Assembly: GCF_000496755.2 (NCBI RefSeq)
Contig: NZ_AYKS02000047.1
Location: 62,001 to 126,000 of the forward strand
Source of the DNA: Serratia sp. DD3
GTDB lineage: Bacteria > Pseudomonadota > Gammaproteobacteria > Enterobacterales > Enterobacteriaceae
Direction of reading: 5' to 3'
Length of the DNA: 64,000 bases
Part shown: in pieces, positions 7,700 through 16,802 of the stretch
Layout of the letters: each line of letters starts with the position of its first letter
How positions within the stretch are numbered: the first letter of the stretch is position 1
The notes under the pieces: model-generated
The model's input: only the letters and a program-made list of their open reading frames with translations
Database searches by the model: none
What the model was told of the DNA's origin: nothing
Position numbers and translations under genes: made by a program

Positions 7700-10600
7700 T
7701 ACGGTACCCCCGCCTCGGTGGTACCCGCGCTGGCAGTATCGGTAGCACTATCGGTAGCGCTGCTGCCTGCCAAGGTCGGTGATTGTTCGAGAAAGACCTG
7801 CTGTGGCAGGCGGAACCCCTTGAGGGCCAGCAGTGCCAACGGGCCTTGCCCTGACTCGGTGCGCATCATGTAATTGAGCAGGTTGCCATCCTCGGCTTTC
7901 CAGGCCAGTTTGTAGGTGCTGTTATCCACCATGGTTACCTGGGCTTTGTCCAGCAGGCGGATGAAGCCCCAACTTCCGGGGTAGTCGGCGTACAGTCGTT
8001 CACCGGCATTGACGCTGACCCAGCTTAACAGGGTACGGGGTTTCCACTGGCTGTCCGGCCAGGTGAAGACCTGCCAGCTCTCTAACTGGTTGTGATAATC
8101 CAGCGTTTGTTGGTCGAGGATGAAGTTGGTCTTAATCACATCCCGGGAGGGTTTGCCCATCAGTTGGAAGCGTACCCCGGCATCACCGCTGGTAAACACC
8201 ACATCAGACAGTTCGCTGAGCTGGTTCAGGGCTTTGATAAACTCGGGGTTAAAATGCAGCCCTTGAGCGGCGATAGCATCCGGTACCCAGCGGCGGCCTT
8301 CTTTACGCAGCACACCACTGAGGTTGGATTTGACAAACTGGGTGATGCGCCCGGTGTCATTGCGCAAGTACTGTGCCAGCAGCGGCAGGGAAGCCTCACT
8401 CTGTTTGTTTACCGCAAAGGGGTAACGGTCGTTAAAGTCCTGCGCCCAGTCGCTGACAATGGCGCTCTGCCACTGGCTGTTGATGCTCAGGGCAGTGGGG
8501 GATAGCACCTGCTGCCAGGCTTGTTCCATCGGTTGCACAAACACCGCCTGACCAAACCCGCTCCATTCCTGGCCAAGACTGGCGGCTACCAGGCTGCCAT
8601 AGTCACGGGTGTCGGTGACATCCACCGATTTGCCCTGAAAGACGGTTTGGGCCAGTGCCTGCATCATGCCCTGCGGGTCTGCGGTGTTGGTGACCTGCTG
8701 GAGTTTCAGGCGCACCCGGGTGACGCGGGTAAGGAAGGTCTGCAGGCTGAGTGAGTTATTGCTGTCACCTTTGTTATCCATCAACGCCAGCAAGGGCCCG
8801 AAGGCGTCATCCAGTGGGCCCCGTGGCCCCGATTTCTGGTCGATGGCTTTGGCCTGTTCACTGTGCAACAGGTCTTGTGCCGATTTCACCAGCGAGTCGG
8901 ACAGTGCTTCTTGCTGTTGCCCGGCTCGGCCCTGGGTGTTGAGGGTATTCATCAGTGCCACCAGGGGGGATTGGCGCACATCCGCCAACAGGGTCAACTG
9001 GTCAATGGCATCCGACAGGGTGGCGGCTTTCTGCCAATGCAGGCCGTTAAGGAAACTCAGCCAGGCACCGGCATAGTCGGTAAAGTAGCGTTCGGTCAAG
9101 CGGGCTTTCAGCACATCCGGTGAGGAGTCCGCGGTGACCGGGTGTTTGTTGTCACTGAGCACCCAGTCGATTTCATCGCGGCGCTCTTTCACCACTTTAT
9201 CAATCGCCGGTTGTACTGCCTCTTCCCACGCCTGGCGGGTGAACATGCCGGGGACCACACTGTCGGTGGTCAACAGTTTTCCGGCATCGGTATCGCCGGT
9301 CATGTCATGGAGTGTCATGTCAGCATAATTATGTGCCACCTGTGACAACATTTTCTGGTACAACGCCGCATCCGCATTACGCATGCCAATCACGCGCAAG
9401 AGCCCACTGCGGGTGGTGGCAACCAACTGCGTATCCGGTGCGGCTTGCCACTCGGGGTGGTTCGCCAGGTTCAGTGCCATAAACGTCAGCAGCGTCGGCC
9501 CCTGGTTTTGCCACTGGCCGGCGCTGACCTGCTCACGCTCTGGCCAGATGCTCATCACGGTGGTGGCGAAAAAGTTGGCATCCATTTTTTGCGGGTGACT
9601 TAACATCAGGTAGGCTTTTAACTGGCTGTACACCTCCTTGCTTAACTGCCCCCGTTGTTCACTATCGGCAGGCAGGGCGTTCCAGCTATTGAGCTGCTGA
9701 TGGAGCTGGGTTATTGCGGCATCACGCAGCAAGGGCAGGGCACTGCGGGTGTACTCCGGCCACAGGGCGGCCAGCAGCGCGTTGTTTTGGCTCAACCCGA
9801 AGCGGCTATACCACGGGGTGCCTTGCTGCGAGCGGTACTGCAGCTGTTCGATAAGGCGTTGTAACTCGTCAAGTGCCGTCAGGCGCTGTGCGGTGGATTG
9901 CTGGCCGTCCTTGGCGGTTTGTGCCAGTTGCTGACCTTGGTTGATGGCCTGGCGGTTAACCTGGTAAGAAAACAACACCCCCGCGCAGGTCAGGCCGATT
10001 AACGCCAACAGGGCGTAAGACAGGGATTTCTCCCAGGCAAACCCGGCACGCTGGGCGCGAAGGGTGGGTAAATCCGCCAGAATTTCCTGCCAGGCCGGGT
10101 CTGGGAGCCAACGTTGTTTATCGGCCCCTTCTCTTGGGGCGACTGGCAGGCTGAACATCACCCCACGCAAGGGCACCGCATAAGGCCCAGCGAGCAGCGG
10201 GGTACACAGATTTTTTACCTGCTCTGCTGCCCGGTTGCGCAGTTGCTGAGACAGGCGCAGCAGAAAATCGAAACGGCTGTTGAGCAACCCTTGTTGTACC
10301 CCTTGCGGTATCAGCCGGGCAGATAAATGCTGGAGAGCCTTGGCCAACTCATCAGGGGTACAGCGTGAGGGTAACAGACACCCCACGGATTGCGCTTCCC
10401 GCCCGGTTTGTGGCCAGTCGGTCTGTTGCACTTCCCACAGGTAGAGCGGCACTCTCCAACCCAGTATTTTATAGCGTTCATTGAGTTGCCGGGCGAGGGT
10501 ATCGCCCTGGGTAGCCTGACGCAGTGGTGCATCATACACCAGCACCATGGCATCCACCGGGCGGCGTTTAAGCTTACGCAATGCTTTGATGCGCCCACTG

Positions 10601-11055
10601 TCGGCGGCTGAGGTGACATTCCCACCCCAGATAGCCACCACGCCATTCGCTTCCAGCCATTGGGTCTCCATCAGACCCGGAATGCTCTTTTCAACCGCAG
10701 CAGTGTGCCCCAGCAGCACCACAAAGCGCACTTTGCTACGCCACAAGTGGCCATAGCGGTGATGCAGGTAATCACGCAACTCTTCAGTAAATGGCTGCGG
10801 CCCGTCAACCTGCCCCGTCGGTGCTTTTTGCGGGGACTTCTCTGGCAACTGGCTCTGTGGTTTTTGCCGGTAGTTACGGTAGATGGCCATGCCGCTGAAC
10901 AATATCGCCATGCCGGTTGCCCAAACCAGGCTGCGCAGCAACGGGCTGAGCCCCCAGCGTTCGCCAAAAAACCACAGTAGGGCAGCCAGTACCGTACCGA
11001 AGACCATCGCTAGCAGGCTGGCCCCTGAGGGGCGGGATGAAAACAGATTGATCAT
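7699..11055 (-). CDS. tssM: T6SS inner-membrane protein TssM (IcmF) with degenerate NTPase site
   Basis: An 1118-residue IcmF/VasK-type protein that spans the inner membrane and forms the trans-envelope channel with TssL and TssJ. Two hydrophobic segments lie at residues 12-30 and 41-58, and a third near residue 350 (ALLALIGLTCAGVLFSY), followed by the long periplasmic part. The cytoplasmic domain between them lacks a usable Walker A motif: where GxxxxGK(S/T) is expected the sequence reads LLGHTAAVEKS (about residues 114-124), and no DTAGR-like switch follows. NTP hydrolysis is therefore unlikely; nucleotide-free TssM proteins are known. ATG overlaps the upstream stop (ATGA) and AGGAG precedes it. 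Length is a little below the usual size. Confidence 0.93.
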   Translation of the reverse strand: MINLFSSRPSGASLLAMVFGTVLAALLWFFGERWGLSPLLRSLVWATGMAILFSGMAIYRNYRQKPQSQLPEKSPQKAPTGQVDGPQPFTEELRDYLHHRYGHLWRSKVRFVVLLGHTAAVEKSIPGLMETQWLEANGVVAIWGGNVTSAADSGRIKALRKLKRRPVDAMVLVYDAPLRQATQGDTLARQLNERYKILGWRVPLYLWEVQQTDWPQTGREAQSVGCLLPSRCTPDELAKALQHLSARLIPQGVQQGLLNSRFDFLLRLSQQLRNRAAEQVKNLCTPLLAGPYAVPLRGVMFSLPVAPREGADKQRWLPDPAWQEILADLPTLRAQRAGFAWEKSLSYALLALIGLTCAGVLFSYQVNRQAINQGQQLAQTAKDGQQSTAQRLTALDELQRLIEQLQYRSQQGTPWYSRFGLSQNNALLAALWPEYTRSALPLLRDAAITQLHQQLNSWNALPADSEQRGQLSKEVYSQLKAYLMLSHPQKMDANFFATTVMSIWPEREQVSAGQWQNQGPTLLTFMALNLANHPEWQAAPDTQLVATTRSGLLRVIGMRNADAALYQKMLSQVAHNYADMTLHDMTGDTDAGKLLTTDSVVPGMFTRQAWEEAVQPAIDKVVKERRDEIDWVLSDNKHPVTADSSPDVLKARLTERYFTDYAGAWLSFLNGLHWQKAATLSDAIDQLTLLADVRQSPLVALMNTLNTQGRAGQQQEALSDSLVKSAQDLLHSEQAKAIDQKSGPRGPLDDAFGPLLALMDNKGDSNNSLSLQTFLTRVTRVRLKLQQVTNTADPQGMMQALAQTVFQGKSVDVTDTRDYGSLVAASLGQEWSGFGQAVFVQPMEQAWQQVLSPTALSINSQWQSAIVSDWAQDFNDRYPFAVNKQSEASLPLLAQYLRNDTGRITQFVKSNLSGVLRKEGRRWVPDAIAAQGLHFNPEFIKALNQLSELSDVVFTSGDAGVRFQLMGKPSRDVIKTNFILDQQTLDYHNQLESWQVFTWPDSQWKPRTLLSWVSVNAGERLYADYPGSWGFIRLLDKAQVTMVDNSTYKLAWKAEDGNLLNYMMRTESGQGPLALLALKGFRLPQQVFLEQSPTLAGSSATDSATDTASAGTTEAGVP

Positions 11056-12194
11056 GAGGGACTGACTCCTGCTGATACGGTCGCAAACAATAATGTATTC
11101 CCTTGTGCCAGCACCAATCCCTGTGGGGTGCGCCGGTACTCTGCCATCAGCATCATCATGGTGAGGGTAAACCAGTCGGTCGCGGGGCCAGATTGGCCTA
11201 GCCAGTGGGGGATAAATTGTTGCGCCGGTGAACCCGGATTTGCTGTTGGCTCTTGTTCACGCAGACGCTGGCATCGCTCAACAATCAACTGGTCTTTGGC
11301 GCCAATGGCCAACTCGTTAAACCACAGGTCAGTGGTGCCCATGGCTATCGGCTGGTAGGTGAGAAACTGCGCCGTGTCTTGCGAAATGGTTCCCGGTGCT
11401 CCGGTCATTGGGCGATGCAAGCGGCAACGGTAAGGCGCTATGGCACTGCCCGGTGCTATCAACCAGGCTACCATGCCATCTGTCGCGTGACGGTTAGCGT
11501 CGTTGTCAGCCCATTGGGTAAAAATCATTAGTTTGGCGTAGCCATCGGGCTCATTCAGCCAGTGAGTGATTCGTTCGGCAAAGGGCACAGTTACTGCACC
11601 ATCGGTGTAACCGATGATACCCGTGGCAGCTAACCCCAACTTTTCCCAAACCATCAGAAAACAAGCGCGGGTGGATTCATCGTCTTCGCAAGGGAGGTAG
11701 ACCCACACCGGGGAACGGAGCTGAGCTAACGACCCACGTAGCGGTGCCAATAACTCTTCAAACAGATAGGTCATGGAGGGGCGTTCCCCCAATGAAAGGG
11801 GTTGATCGCTATTGACCTCGACCCGTTGCTCGGCAGGCTGGGGCACGGATGCAGGAAAAATAACACTGTAATCCAACACATCAATGCCTGATTGCGCCCA
11901 TGCCTGCCATTCCGCCAGATGCCAATCGTTCTGGTCGGCAATCCCTTTTGCCTGTTCGGCATTAACGCCGTAGTTGAACAGACGCCAGCCTGCAATACCG
12001 ATAAACAGCAGTGCAACGCTGATGACCGCGCCAAAGGTGACCAACAGCAGGCGTGAGTCTTTCAGCCAGAACCAGAGGCCGCAGCCTATAGCGACACAGA
12101 GCATGGTAAGCAAAGAAAAAAAGCGCCACCATCCCGCCCAGGCAAGGGGGGCAGGAGGGTGAACGGCATAAGGTGGGGGAATGTCCCAGGCCAT
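11052..12194 (-). CDS. T6SS-associated membrane protein of unknown function
   Basis: A 380-residue protein with a proline-rich start (PPPYAVHPPAP) and two adjacent transmembrane helices at about residues 22-44 and 50-70, followed by a soluble domain of about 300 residues rich in tryptophan. I recognise no catalytic motif. AAGGA lies 9 bases before the ATG. Its stop overlaps the tssM start (ATGA) and it begins 5 bases after the PAAR gene, so it is built into the operon. The position and topology suggest an accessory of the TssM membrane complex; an immunity or effector-linked role is an alternative. Neither is shown by the sequence. Confidence 0.7.
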   Translation of the reverse strand: MAWDIPPPYAVHPPAPLAWAGWWRFFSLLTMLCVAIGCGLWFWLKDSRLLLVTFGAVISVALLFIGIAGWRLFNYGVNAEQAKGIADQNDWHLAEWQAWAQSGIDVLDYSVIFPASVPQPAEQRVEVNSDQPLSLGERPSMTYLFEELLAPLRGSLAQLRSPVWVYLPCEDDESTRACFLMVWEKLGLAATGIIGYTDGAVTVPFAERITHWLNEPDGYAKLMIFTQWADNDANRHATDGMVAWLIAPGSAIAPYRCRLHRPMTGAPGTISQDTAQFLTYQPIAMGTTDLWFNELAIGAKDQLIVERCQRLREQEPTANPGSPAQQFIPHWLGQSGPATDWFTLTMMMLMAEYRRTPQGLVLAQGNTLLFATVSAGVSPS

Positions 12195-12199
12195 CGGGC

Positions 12200-12469
12200 T
12201 TATCCTTCAATATTGGTGGTGGGCAGGCTGGAAATCACTTTACAGCCGCAGGCACAAACGGCCTGATCAAAGGCCACCTGTTTACCGTCGGAAAGCCATT
12301 TAGGGGCGGTGCTGACAATGCGGTTAATCCCGTGGCCGGTGATCGGGCAGGTCACGATATCGTTAATCAGTGCCGCTTTTTTACCTTCAATATCCATGGT
12401 AGAAGAAGCTGAAATAACTTCTCCACCGCTGGTCAGTTTATCGCCTAAGCGTATAATTCCTTTGGGCAT
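12200..12469 (-). CDS. PAAR-domain spike-tip protein
   Basis: An 89-residue single-domain PAAR protein, which caps the VgrG trimer as the sharp tip of the T6SS spike. The family pattern is clear: RLGDKLTSGGEV at the N-terminus, DIVTCPITGHGIN in the middle and CACGCKVISSLP at the C-terminus, with the cysteines and histidine that bind the tip metal. No extension or fused toxin is present, so it serves as a plain tip. AAGG lies 8 bases before the ATG. It stands 192 bases after the immunity array and begins the run that continues through tssM. Confidence 0.9.
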   Translation of the reverse strand: MPKGIIRLGDKLTSGGEVISASSTMDIEGKKAALINDIVTCPITGHGINRIVSTAPKWLSDGKQVAFDQAVCACGCKVISSLPTTNIEG

Positions 12470-12593
12470 AGTGAAACCTTATTTTTGATAATATAATCAT
12501 TATTATTTAATTAAGAAAATCAAAGAGTAATCGATATTACACTGATAGACAGGTGAATTTTTGTGTATACCCACTAGGGATATCAAGGGCAAG

Positions 12594-12661
12594 CTCATGC
12601 CTACGAGTAAGATAAAAATGGAATATTAAGCCCTATATTTTTGTGCTATGGAAGTAATTAT
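12594..12661 (-). repeat. Copy 1 of the intergenic module that follows each immunity gene
   Basis: The plus strand carries CCTACGAGTAAGATAAAAAT followed by GGAATATTAAGCCCTATATT and TTTGTGCTATGGAAGTAATT. Near-identical sequence occurs at 15562-15622 and 16741-16802, always directly downstream of an intact candidate immunity gene. Here no immunity gene follows it, so it marks the edge of the duplicated array. The rest of 12470-12661 is AT-rich and holds nothing else I can name. Confidence 0.8.
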
Positions 12662-13738
12662 TCAATCCGGTTTTTTATTTGATGGGTAAAAATAAAAATT
12701 ATAATCAGCTTGAGGGCGTTGTTGTGGTATAACAACATCTTTATTTTCTGGTTCTTTCCATAGACCTTGAGCCTTCCTTTTTTTGACTATTTTTATTGTA
12801 TATTCAGGCAAGCTTAAAGTTTTACCATCTGGGATATTTAGTGCAGCACAAATGCGCTCAAAGAGATCGCCAGGTGCTCGCTCCTCTTTCACTGAAATGT
12901 AATATACAATAATAGAAATTATCCCAGTAAGTGCTCCATATATTAAAAGAGCATAGCCCCACTCTTTTAAGGTTAATGAGGCGAAAATAGGCGGTAATAA
13001 TATTATAAAGGAAAATATTATAGCTACTATCTTCATGATACCTATTAGCGTAAAACACCGACTACCCGCACTGCACCCCGGCGTAGTGGAGATGGTCTGT
13101 TGCTGAGGATTAGCCACCGCATACATTTTATATTCACCTCCATCTGGCATCACCGCCATCTCTAGATAATCCCCCACTTGAATATCGGTTTTATTTAGCC
13201 AGCCAGAGAATGACTTACCACCAATTTTCCCCTTAACATAGATGCAGCGATACTCTTTCTTTTTACCATCTTTTAATAGGTTAGGTGCGGTAGAGTTAGC
13301 AAAAGCACTGAGTACTGCCACTAACACTGCACCGCTATTATCCCGTTTAAGCTTCTCTTCCGCCCGCTGTTTCTCTGTGCTGTATTCTGTATATTCAAAG
13401 TAACCAATCACCTTTTTAAAGGAGACTTCCTCCAGAATACCACTGATCTTGATTAATTTTTTTTTTGGTGGTAACTCAGGGAATGGTGGAAAATTTTTCA
13501 TTTCCTCTTCAATTTTATTAATATATTCCATGGCTATAGTGATTTGTGATTTTAGTTCAATTATTCTTTTAGAGTTATATTCAGATTGATTTCCTGAAGA
13601 TTCACATTTCGTAAGGGATTCATTATCAATCTTTATTGAAACCTCTAAGCCTACGTTGTCATGTTCAAGGTCTTGAAAGCATTTGTATTCATTACGTAAG
13701 GATGATGTGCAGTTATATAAATATTCATTTTCTTTCAT
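12662..13738 (-). CDS. Candidate effector-immunity membrane protein, paralogue 1
   Basis: A 358-residue member of a four-copy family unique to this locus within the window. The order of parts is a charged N-terminal helical region (residues 1-90), a conserved block LIKISGILEEVSFKKVIGYF, a middle domain with GGKSFSGWLNKTDIQVGDYLEM, an invariant cysteine/proline turn (ISTTPGCSAGSRCF), then two transmembrane helices near residues 235-280 and a charged tail ending in FYFYPSNKKPD. AGGTG lies 8 bases before the ATG. It sits directly after the displaced effector C-terminus, as expected of a retained immunity gene. Immunity to the VasX-like toxin is inferred from position and membrane topology; similar proteins are sometimes labelled putative T6SS effectors. 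Confidence 0.65.
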   Translation of the reverse strand: MKENEYLYNCTSSLRNEYKCFQDLEHDNVGLEVSIKIDNESLTKCESSGNQSEYNSKRIIELKSQITIAMEYINKIEEEMKNFPPFPELPPKKKLIKISGILEEVSFKKVIGYFEYTEYSTEKQRAEEKLKRDNSGAVLVAVLSAFANSTAPNLLKDGKKKEYRCIYVKGKIGGKSFSGWLNKTDIQVGDYLEMAVMPDGGEYKMYAVANPQQQTISTTPGCSAGSRCFTLIGIMKIVAIIFSFIILLPPIFASLTLKEWGYALLIYGALTGIISIIVYYISVKEERAPGDLFERICAALNIPDGKTLSLPEYTIKIVKKRKAQGLWKEPENKDVVIPQQRPQADYNFYFYPSNKKPD

Positions 13739-13757
13739 GGAAAAACACCTATCTTAT

Positions 13758-14846
13758 TCAATATTTCAGTGCTCGGCTATTATAAACATCTTGTAATTTT
13801 TGTTGATTTAATTCTTCAGTCTGCTTTTTCTCTTCAGCAGTGGGTGGCAGGTTAAACATTTCCTCTATAGCTTGTTGTAACATTGCTTCCTGTTTATGTA
13901 ATAAATCCGAAACTCCGCTGGCAGTTAATTGCATGGTATTATGATCGGTAGATTCGTTGCCAAATACGCTTTGTTGGCACCATAGTTGGATCTCATTTTT
14001 ACGGAAAAATTCATACAACACTTGGACAATGGTAATGGTTACCATAACCTGCCAACTGGCGAGAAAACCAACCACCCTTGTTACCATTAAGCGAGCACCC
14101 ACATCTTCTGCGGTAGCGAGTAGCGTAAATTTAAAGCCCGTTTTCCCCATACGGACTAATAATTGGTTACTGCCAACGAGCAACTGATTAAGTGTACTGA
14201 TGGCATAGGCACTATCGGATATTAGCTTGGCGCAAGCCAACACAGTTGAATAAGAGCTAATGCCTTCTTTTTTAGCTTTAGCCGCCATATCATTCACATC
14301 TAGAATCACCGAGAGCCCGGCAGTAATGCTACCCATGCTGGAGCCAGCGCATTTCCAGATTTTTGCTTGGGTCTCTTTTTGAATAACACTATTATAAGTT
14401 TCTTCAATAAGGGTGGCCAGTGAACTGCCAGCAAATAACAAAGGAACACTTAACTTTACTCGATCTTCCACTGAGCCACTGCTGCTATCAATCAGACTGA
14501 TTGCAAGCGTGGAAAATAATATAAACCCCAAAGATTTAATCTTAAATGTTGCAAGGGCCTCTCTCCCTTTAACACTATCTTTTAGACTAGCTAATCTTTC
14601 TTGGTATTTATTTAACTGGTCTATATTTATATCAGCATTACGAATTATTTTATCTAACGTACCCTGCATATTTTTTAGTATGCTAGGGGCAAAAATACTA
14701 TCCCCATTGGGGTGGGTGATGGCATTATTCATCATTTTAGCCAATTCGACTTTGGTTACCCCAGCGTCCAGCAAAAATAACGCCCGCAGGGCTTTCCCTT
14801 GAAATGACTCAACCACGGTCCCTATTAGGACTTCACTGGTGATGGT
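13758..14846 (-). pseudogene. Displaced C-terminal half of a VasX-like effector
   Basis: About 360 residues that match, at roughly three-quarters identity by eye, the last 360 residues of the intact effector at 17916-20690. Both share LDAGVTKVELAKMMNNAI, SVEDR-KLSVPLLFAGSSL, SYST-LACAKLISDSAYAI and NQLLVRMGKTGFKFTLLA. It has no VasX N-terminal domain, no adaptor-binding region and no ribosome binding site. Homology begins at 14831-14846 (ACCATCACCAGTGAAG on the minus strand), exactly where the immunity remnant stops. The hydrophobic segments of the pore-forming part are intact. A 383-codon frame reads through the junction, but I regard it as a fragment left by recombination, comparable to orphan toxin tips in Rhs and CDI loci. 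Confidence 0.8.
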
Positions 14847-15549
14847 GAAAATATTATAACAGCAAAAAAAATGGCTGAAAATTTTACTATACCTTTCACC
14901 GTAAACCACCGACTACCAGCACTGCACCCCGGCGTAGTGGATATGGTCTGTTGCTCGGGGTTAGCCACCGCATACATTTTATATTCATCTCCATCGGGCA
15001 TCACTGCCATCTCCAGATAATCCCCCACTTTGATATCGGTTTTATTTAACCAGCCAGAGAATGATTTACCACCAATTTTCCCCTTAACATAGAGGCATTG
15101 ATACTCTTTCTTTTTGCCATCTTTTAATAAATTAGGTGCGGTAGAGTAAGCAAAAGCACTGAGTATTGCCACTAACACTGCGCCGCTATTATCCTGTTTA
15201 AGCTTCTCTTTCGCCCGTTGTTTCTCGCTGCTGTATTCCGTATAAGCAAAGTAGCCAATCACCTTTTTAAAAGTAATTTCTTCCAGAATTCCACTGATTT
15301 TGATTAATGGCTGAGTGGGGGGTAATTCCGGATAGAGTTATCTATATATACTCTTTCAGCGTTTTCTTTAGGGGACTCAGCCTCTTTGGGTTTGTGAGAT
15401 GTATTATCATACTGATTAATCCGTTTGAGGCGATTGTTAATGTAAATATCAAGGCATTCAAAGCTGCCTTTTAATTTTGTAAGATCTTTATATTCTGTAC
15501 GTAAACAATCAGTATAGTTATAGAGTTGTTCATCGGCTTCTTTTTCCAT
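14847..15549 (-). pseudogene. Broken candidate immunity gene, fused to the effector fragment
   Basis: A fourth paralogue of the candidate immunity family with two lesions. First, after ERVYID near residue 65 about 70 bases found in paralogue 3 are missing. That shifts the frame and ends the protein at 15304 (SIRNYPPLSH), while PELPPTQPLIKI continues in another frame and the rest reads on from 15262. Second, the 3' part ends in the first transmembrane helix (FSAIFFAVIIF), where effector sequence begins out of frame. The start and ribosome binding region (AGGTGTGAACAGTAATG) are still perfect. It therefore records a duplication followed by an illegitimate join. Confidence 0.82.
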
Positions 15550-15561
15550 TACTGTTCACAC

Positions 15562-15622
15562 CTACTAGTAAGATAAAAATGGAATATAAACCCTCTATAT
15601 CTTGATGGTTTGAGGAATGCAT
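15562..15622 (-). repeat. Copy 2 of the immunity-gene intergenic module
   Basis: CCTACTAGTAAGATAAAAAT followed by GGAATATAAACCCTCTATAT, nearly the same as the copies near 12594 and 16741. It lies between paralogue 2 and the broken paralogue and carries the latter's ribosome binding region. Confidence 0.8.
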
Positions 15623-16729
15623 TTAATTCGATTTTTTATCTGATGGGTAAAAATAAAAATCATAATCCGGTCTATTTTTTCGTTGTGGCATGACGGTAAT
15701 TTTATCTTTCTTCTCTAACCACTTTCCTTTTTTTTCTTTCTCTTTTATTAAATCTTTGGTGTATATTTCTAAAGCTAAATTATTGCCATTAGGGATATTT
15801 AATGCTGCGCATATTTTCTCAAATAAATCACCTGGGGCTCTATTCTCATTTACATATATACGATATAAAGTAAAAGAAAGTGCTCCGGTAAGCGCCACGT
15901 GTATTAACAGTGCGTAGCACCAATCTTTTAACGTTAATGAAGCAAAAAGTGATGGTAAGTATATTATAAAGGCAAAGAATATAGCGGAAAATTTTATTAA
16001 ACTTTTTGCCGTAAACCAGCGACTACCAGCATTACATTCTGGTGTAGTGGAAATGGTCTGTTGCTCAGGGTTAGCCACCGCATACATTTTATACTCATCC
16101 CCATCAGGCATCACTGCCATCTCCAGATAATCGCCCACTTTGATATCGGTTTTATTTAACCAGCCGGAGAATGATTTACCACCAATATTCCCCTTAACAT
16201 AGAGGCATTGATACTCTTTCTTTTTACCATCTTTTAATAGGTTAGGTGCGGTAGAGTTAGCAAAAGCACTGAGTACTGCCACTAACACTGCGCCGCTATT
16301 ATCCCGTTTAAGTTTTTCTTCCGCCCGCTGTTTCTCGGTGCTGTATTCCGTATAGGCAAAATAGCCAATCACCTTTTTAAAGGAGACTTCCTCCAGAATA
16401 CCACTGATCTTGATTAATGGCTTAGTCGGGGGTAATTCCGGATGTAGTGGAAAATTGTCTCTTTCTTCCTCAACTTGCTTAATATATTGTTGTGCTCTGA
16501 TCATGCTAAATCGCATTTCATCAATATATTTACGCCAATGGGTCTCCTTATCTGATTCTAACTCTATGGGTGTCTGAGGGTTAGTATCATATTCAGTAAT
16601 AGATTCCTCACAAGATTTGTAATAAATTTTTAAACTCTCCAGGCAGCTCCATAATCGAACGGGGTCTTTATATTCATTGCGTAAGCAACTGGTGTAATTA
16701 TAAAGATCAGAATCAGTCTCTTTTTCCAT
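15623..16729 (-). CDS. Candidate effector-immunity membrane protein, paralogue 2
   Basis: A 368-residue protein of the same family as 12662-13738 and 16803-17903. The middle third (from about residue 110 to 230) is almost identical to its sisters, while the N-terminal 90 residues and the transmembrane and tail segments differ. That is the pattern expected if the outer parts determine specificity. Two transmembrane helices lie near residues 240-290 (FSAIFFAFIIYLPSLFASL and the next), and the tail ends FYFYPSDKKSN. AGGTG stands about 9 bases before the ATG. The cysteine turn reads TTPECNAG. Role in protection from the VasX-like effector is inferred. Confidence 0.65.
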   Translation of the reverse strand: MEKETDSDLYNYTSCLRNEYKDPVRLWSCLESLKIYYKSCEESITEYDTNPQTPIELESDKETHWRKYIDEMRFSMIRAQQYIKQVEEERDNFPLHPELPPTKPLIKISGILEEVSFKKVIGYFAYTEYSTEKQRAEEKLKRDNSGAVLVAVLSAFANSTAPNLLKDGKKKEYQCLYVKGNIGGKSFSGWLNKTDIKVGDYLEMAVMPDGDEYKMYAVANPEQQTISTTPECNAGSRWFTAKSLIKFSAIFFAFIIYLPSLFASLTLKDWCYALLIHVALTGALSFTLYRIYVNENRAPGDLFEKICAALNIPNGNNLALEIYTKDLIKEKEKKGKWLEKKDKITVMPQRKNRPDYDFYFYPSDKKSN

Positions 16730-16740
16730 TACTGTTCACA

Positions 16741-16802
16741 CCTACTAGTAAGATAAAAATGGAATATAAAGCCCTATATTATTGTGCTATGGAATTAATT
16801 AT
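16741..16802 (-). repeat. Copy 3 of the immunity-gene intergenic module
   Basis: CCTACTAGTAAGATAAAAAT, GGAATATAAAGCCCTATATT and ATTGTGCTATGGAATTAATT in series. Copy 1 at 12594 is the closest match, including the bases just before the stop codon of the preceding gene. Confidence 0.8.

Noticed and set aside
13758..14909. The 383-codon frame as an independent effector gene
   Set aside because: Its first 20 or so codons come from the immunity remnant in a wrong frame, there is no ribosome binding site, and the effector N-terminal domain is absent.
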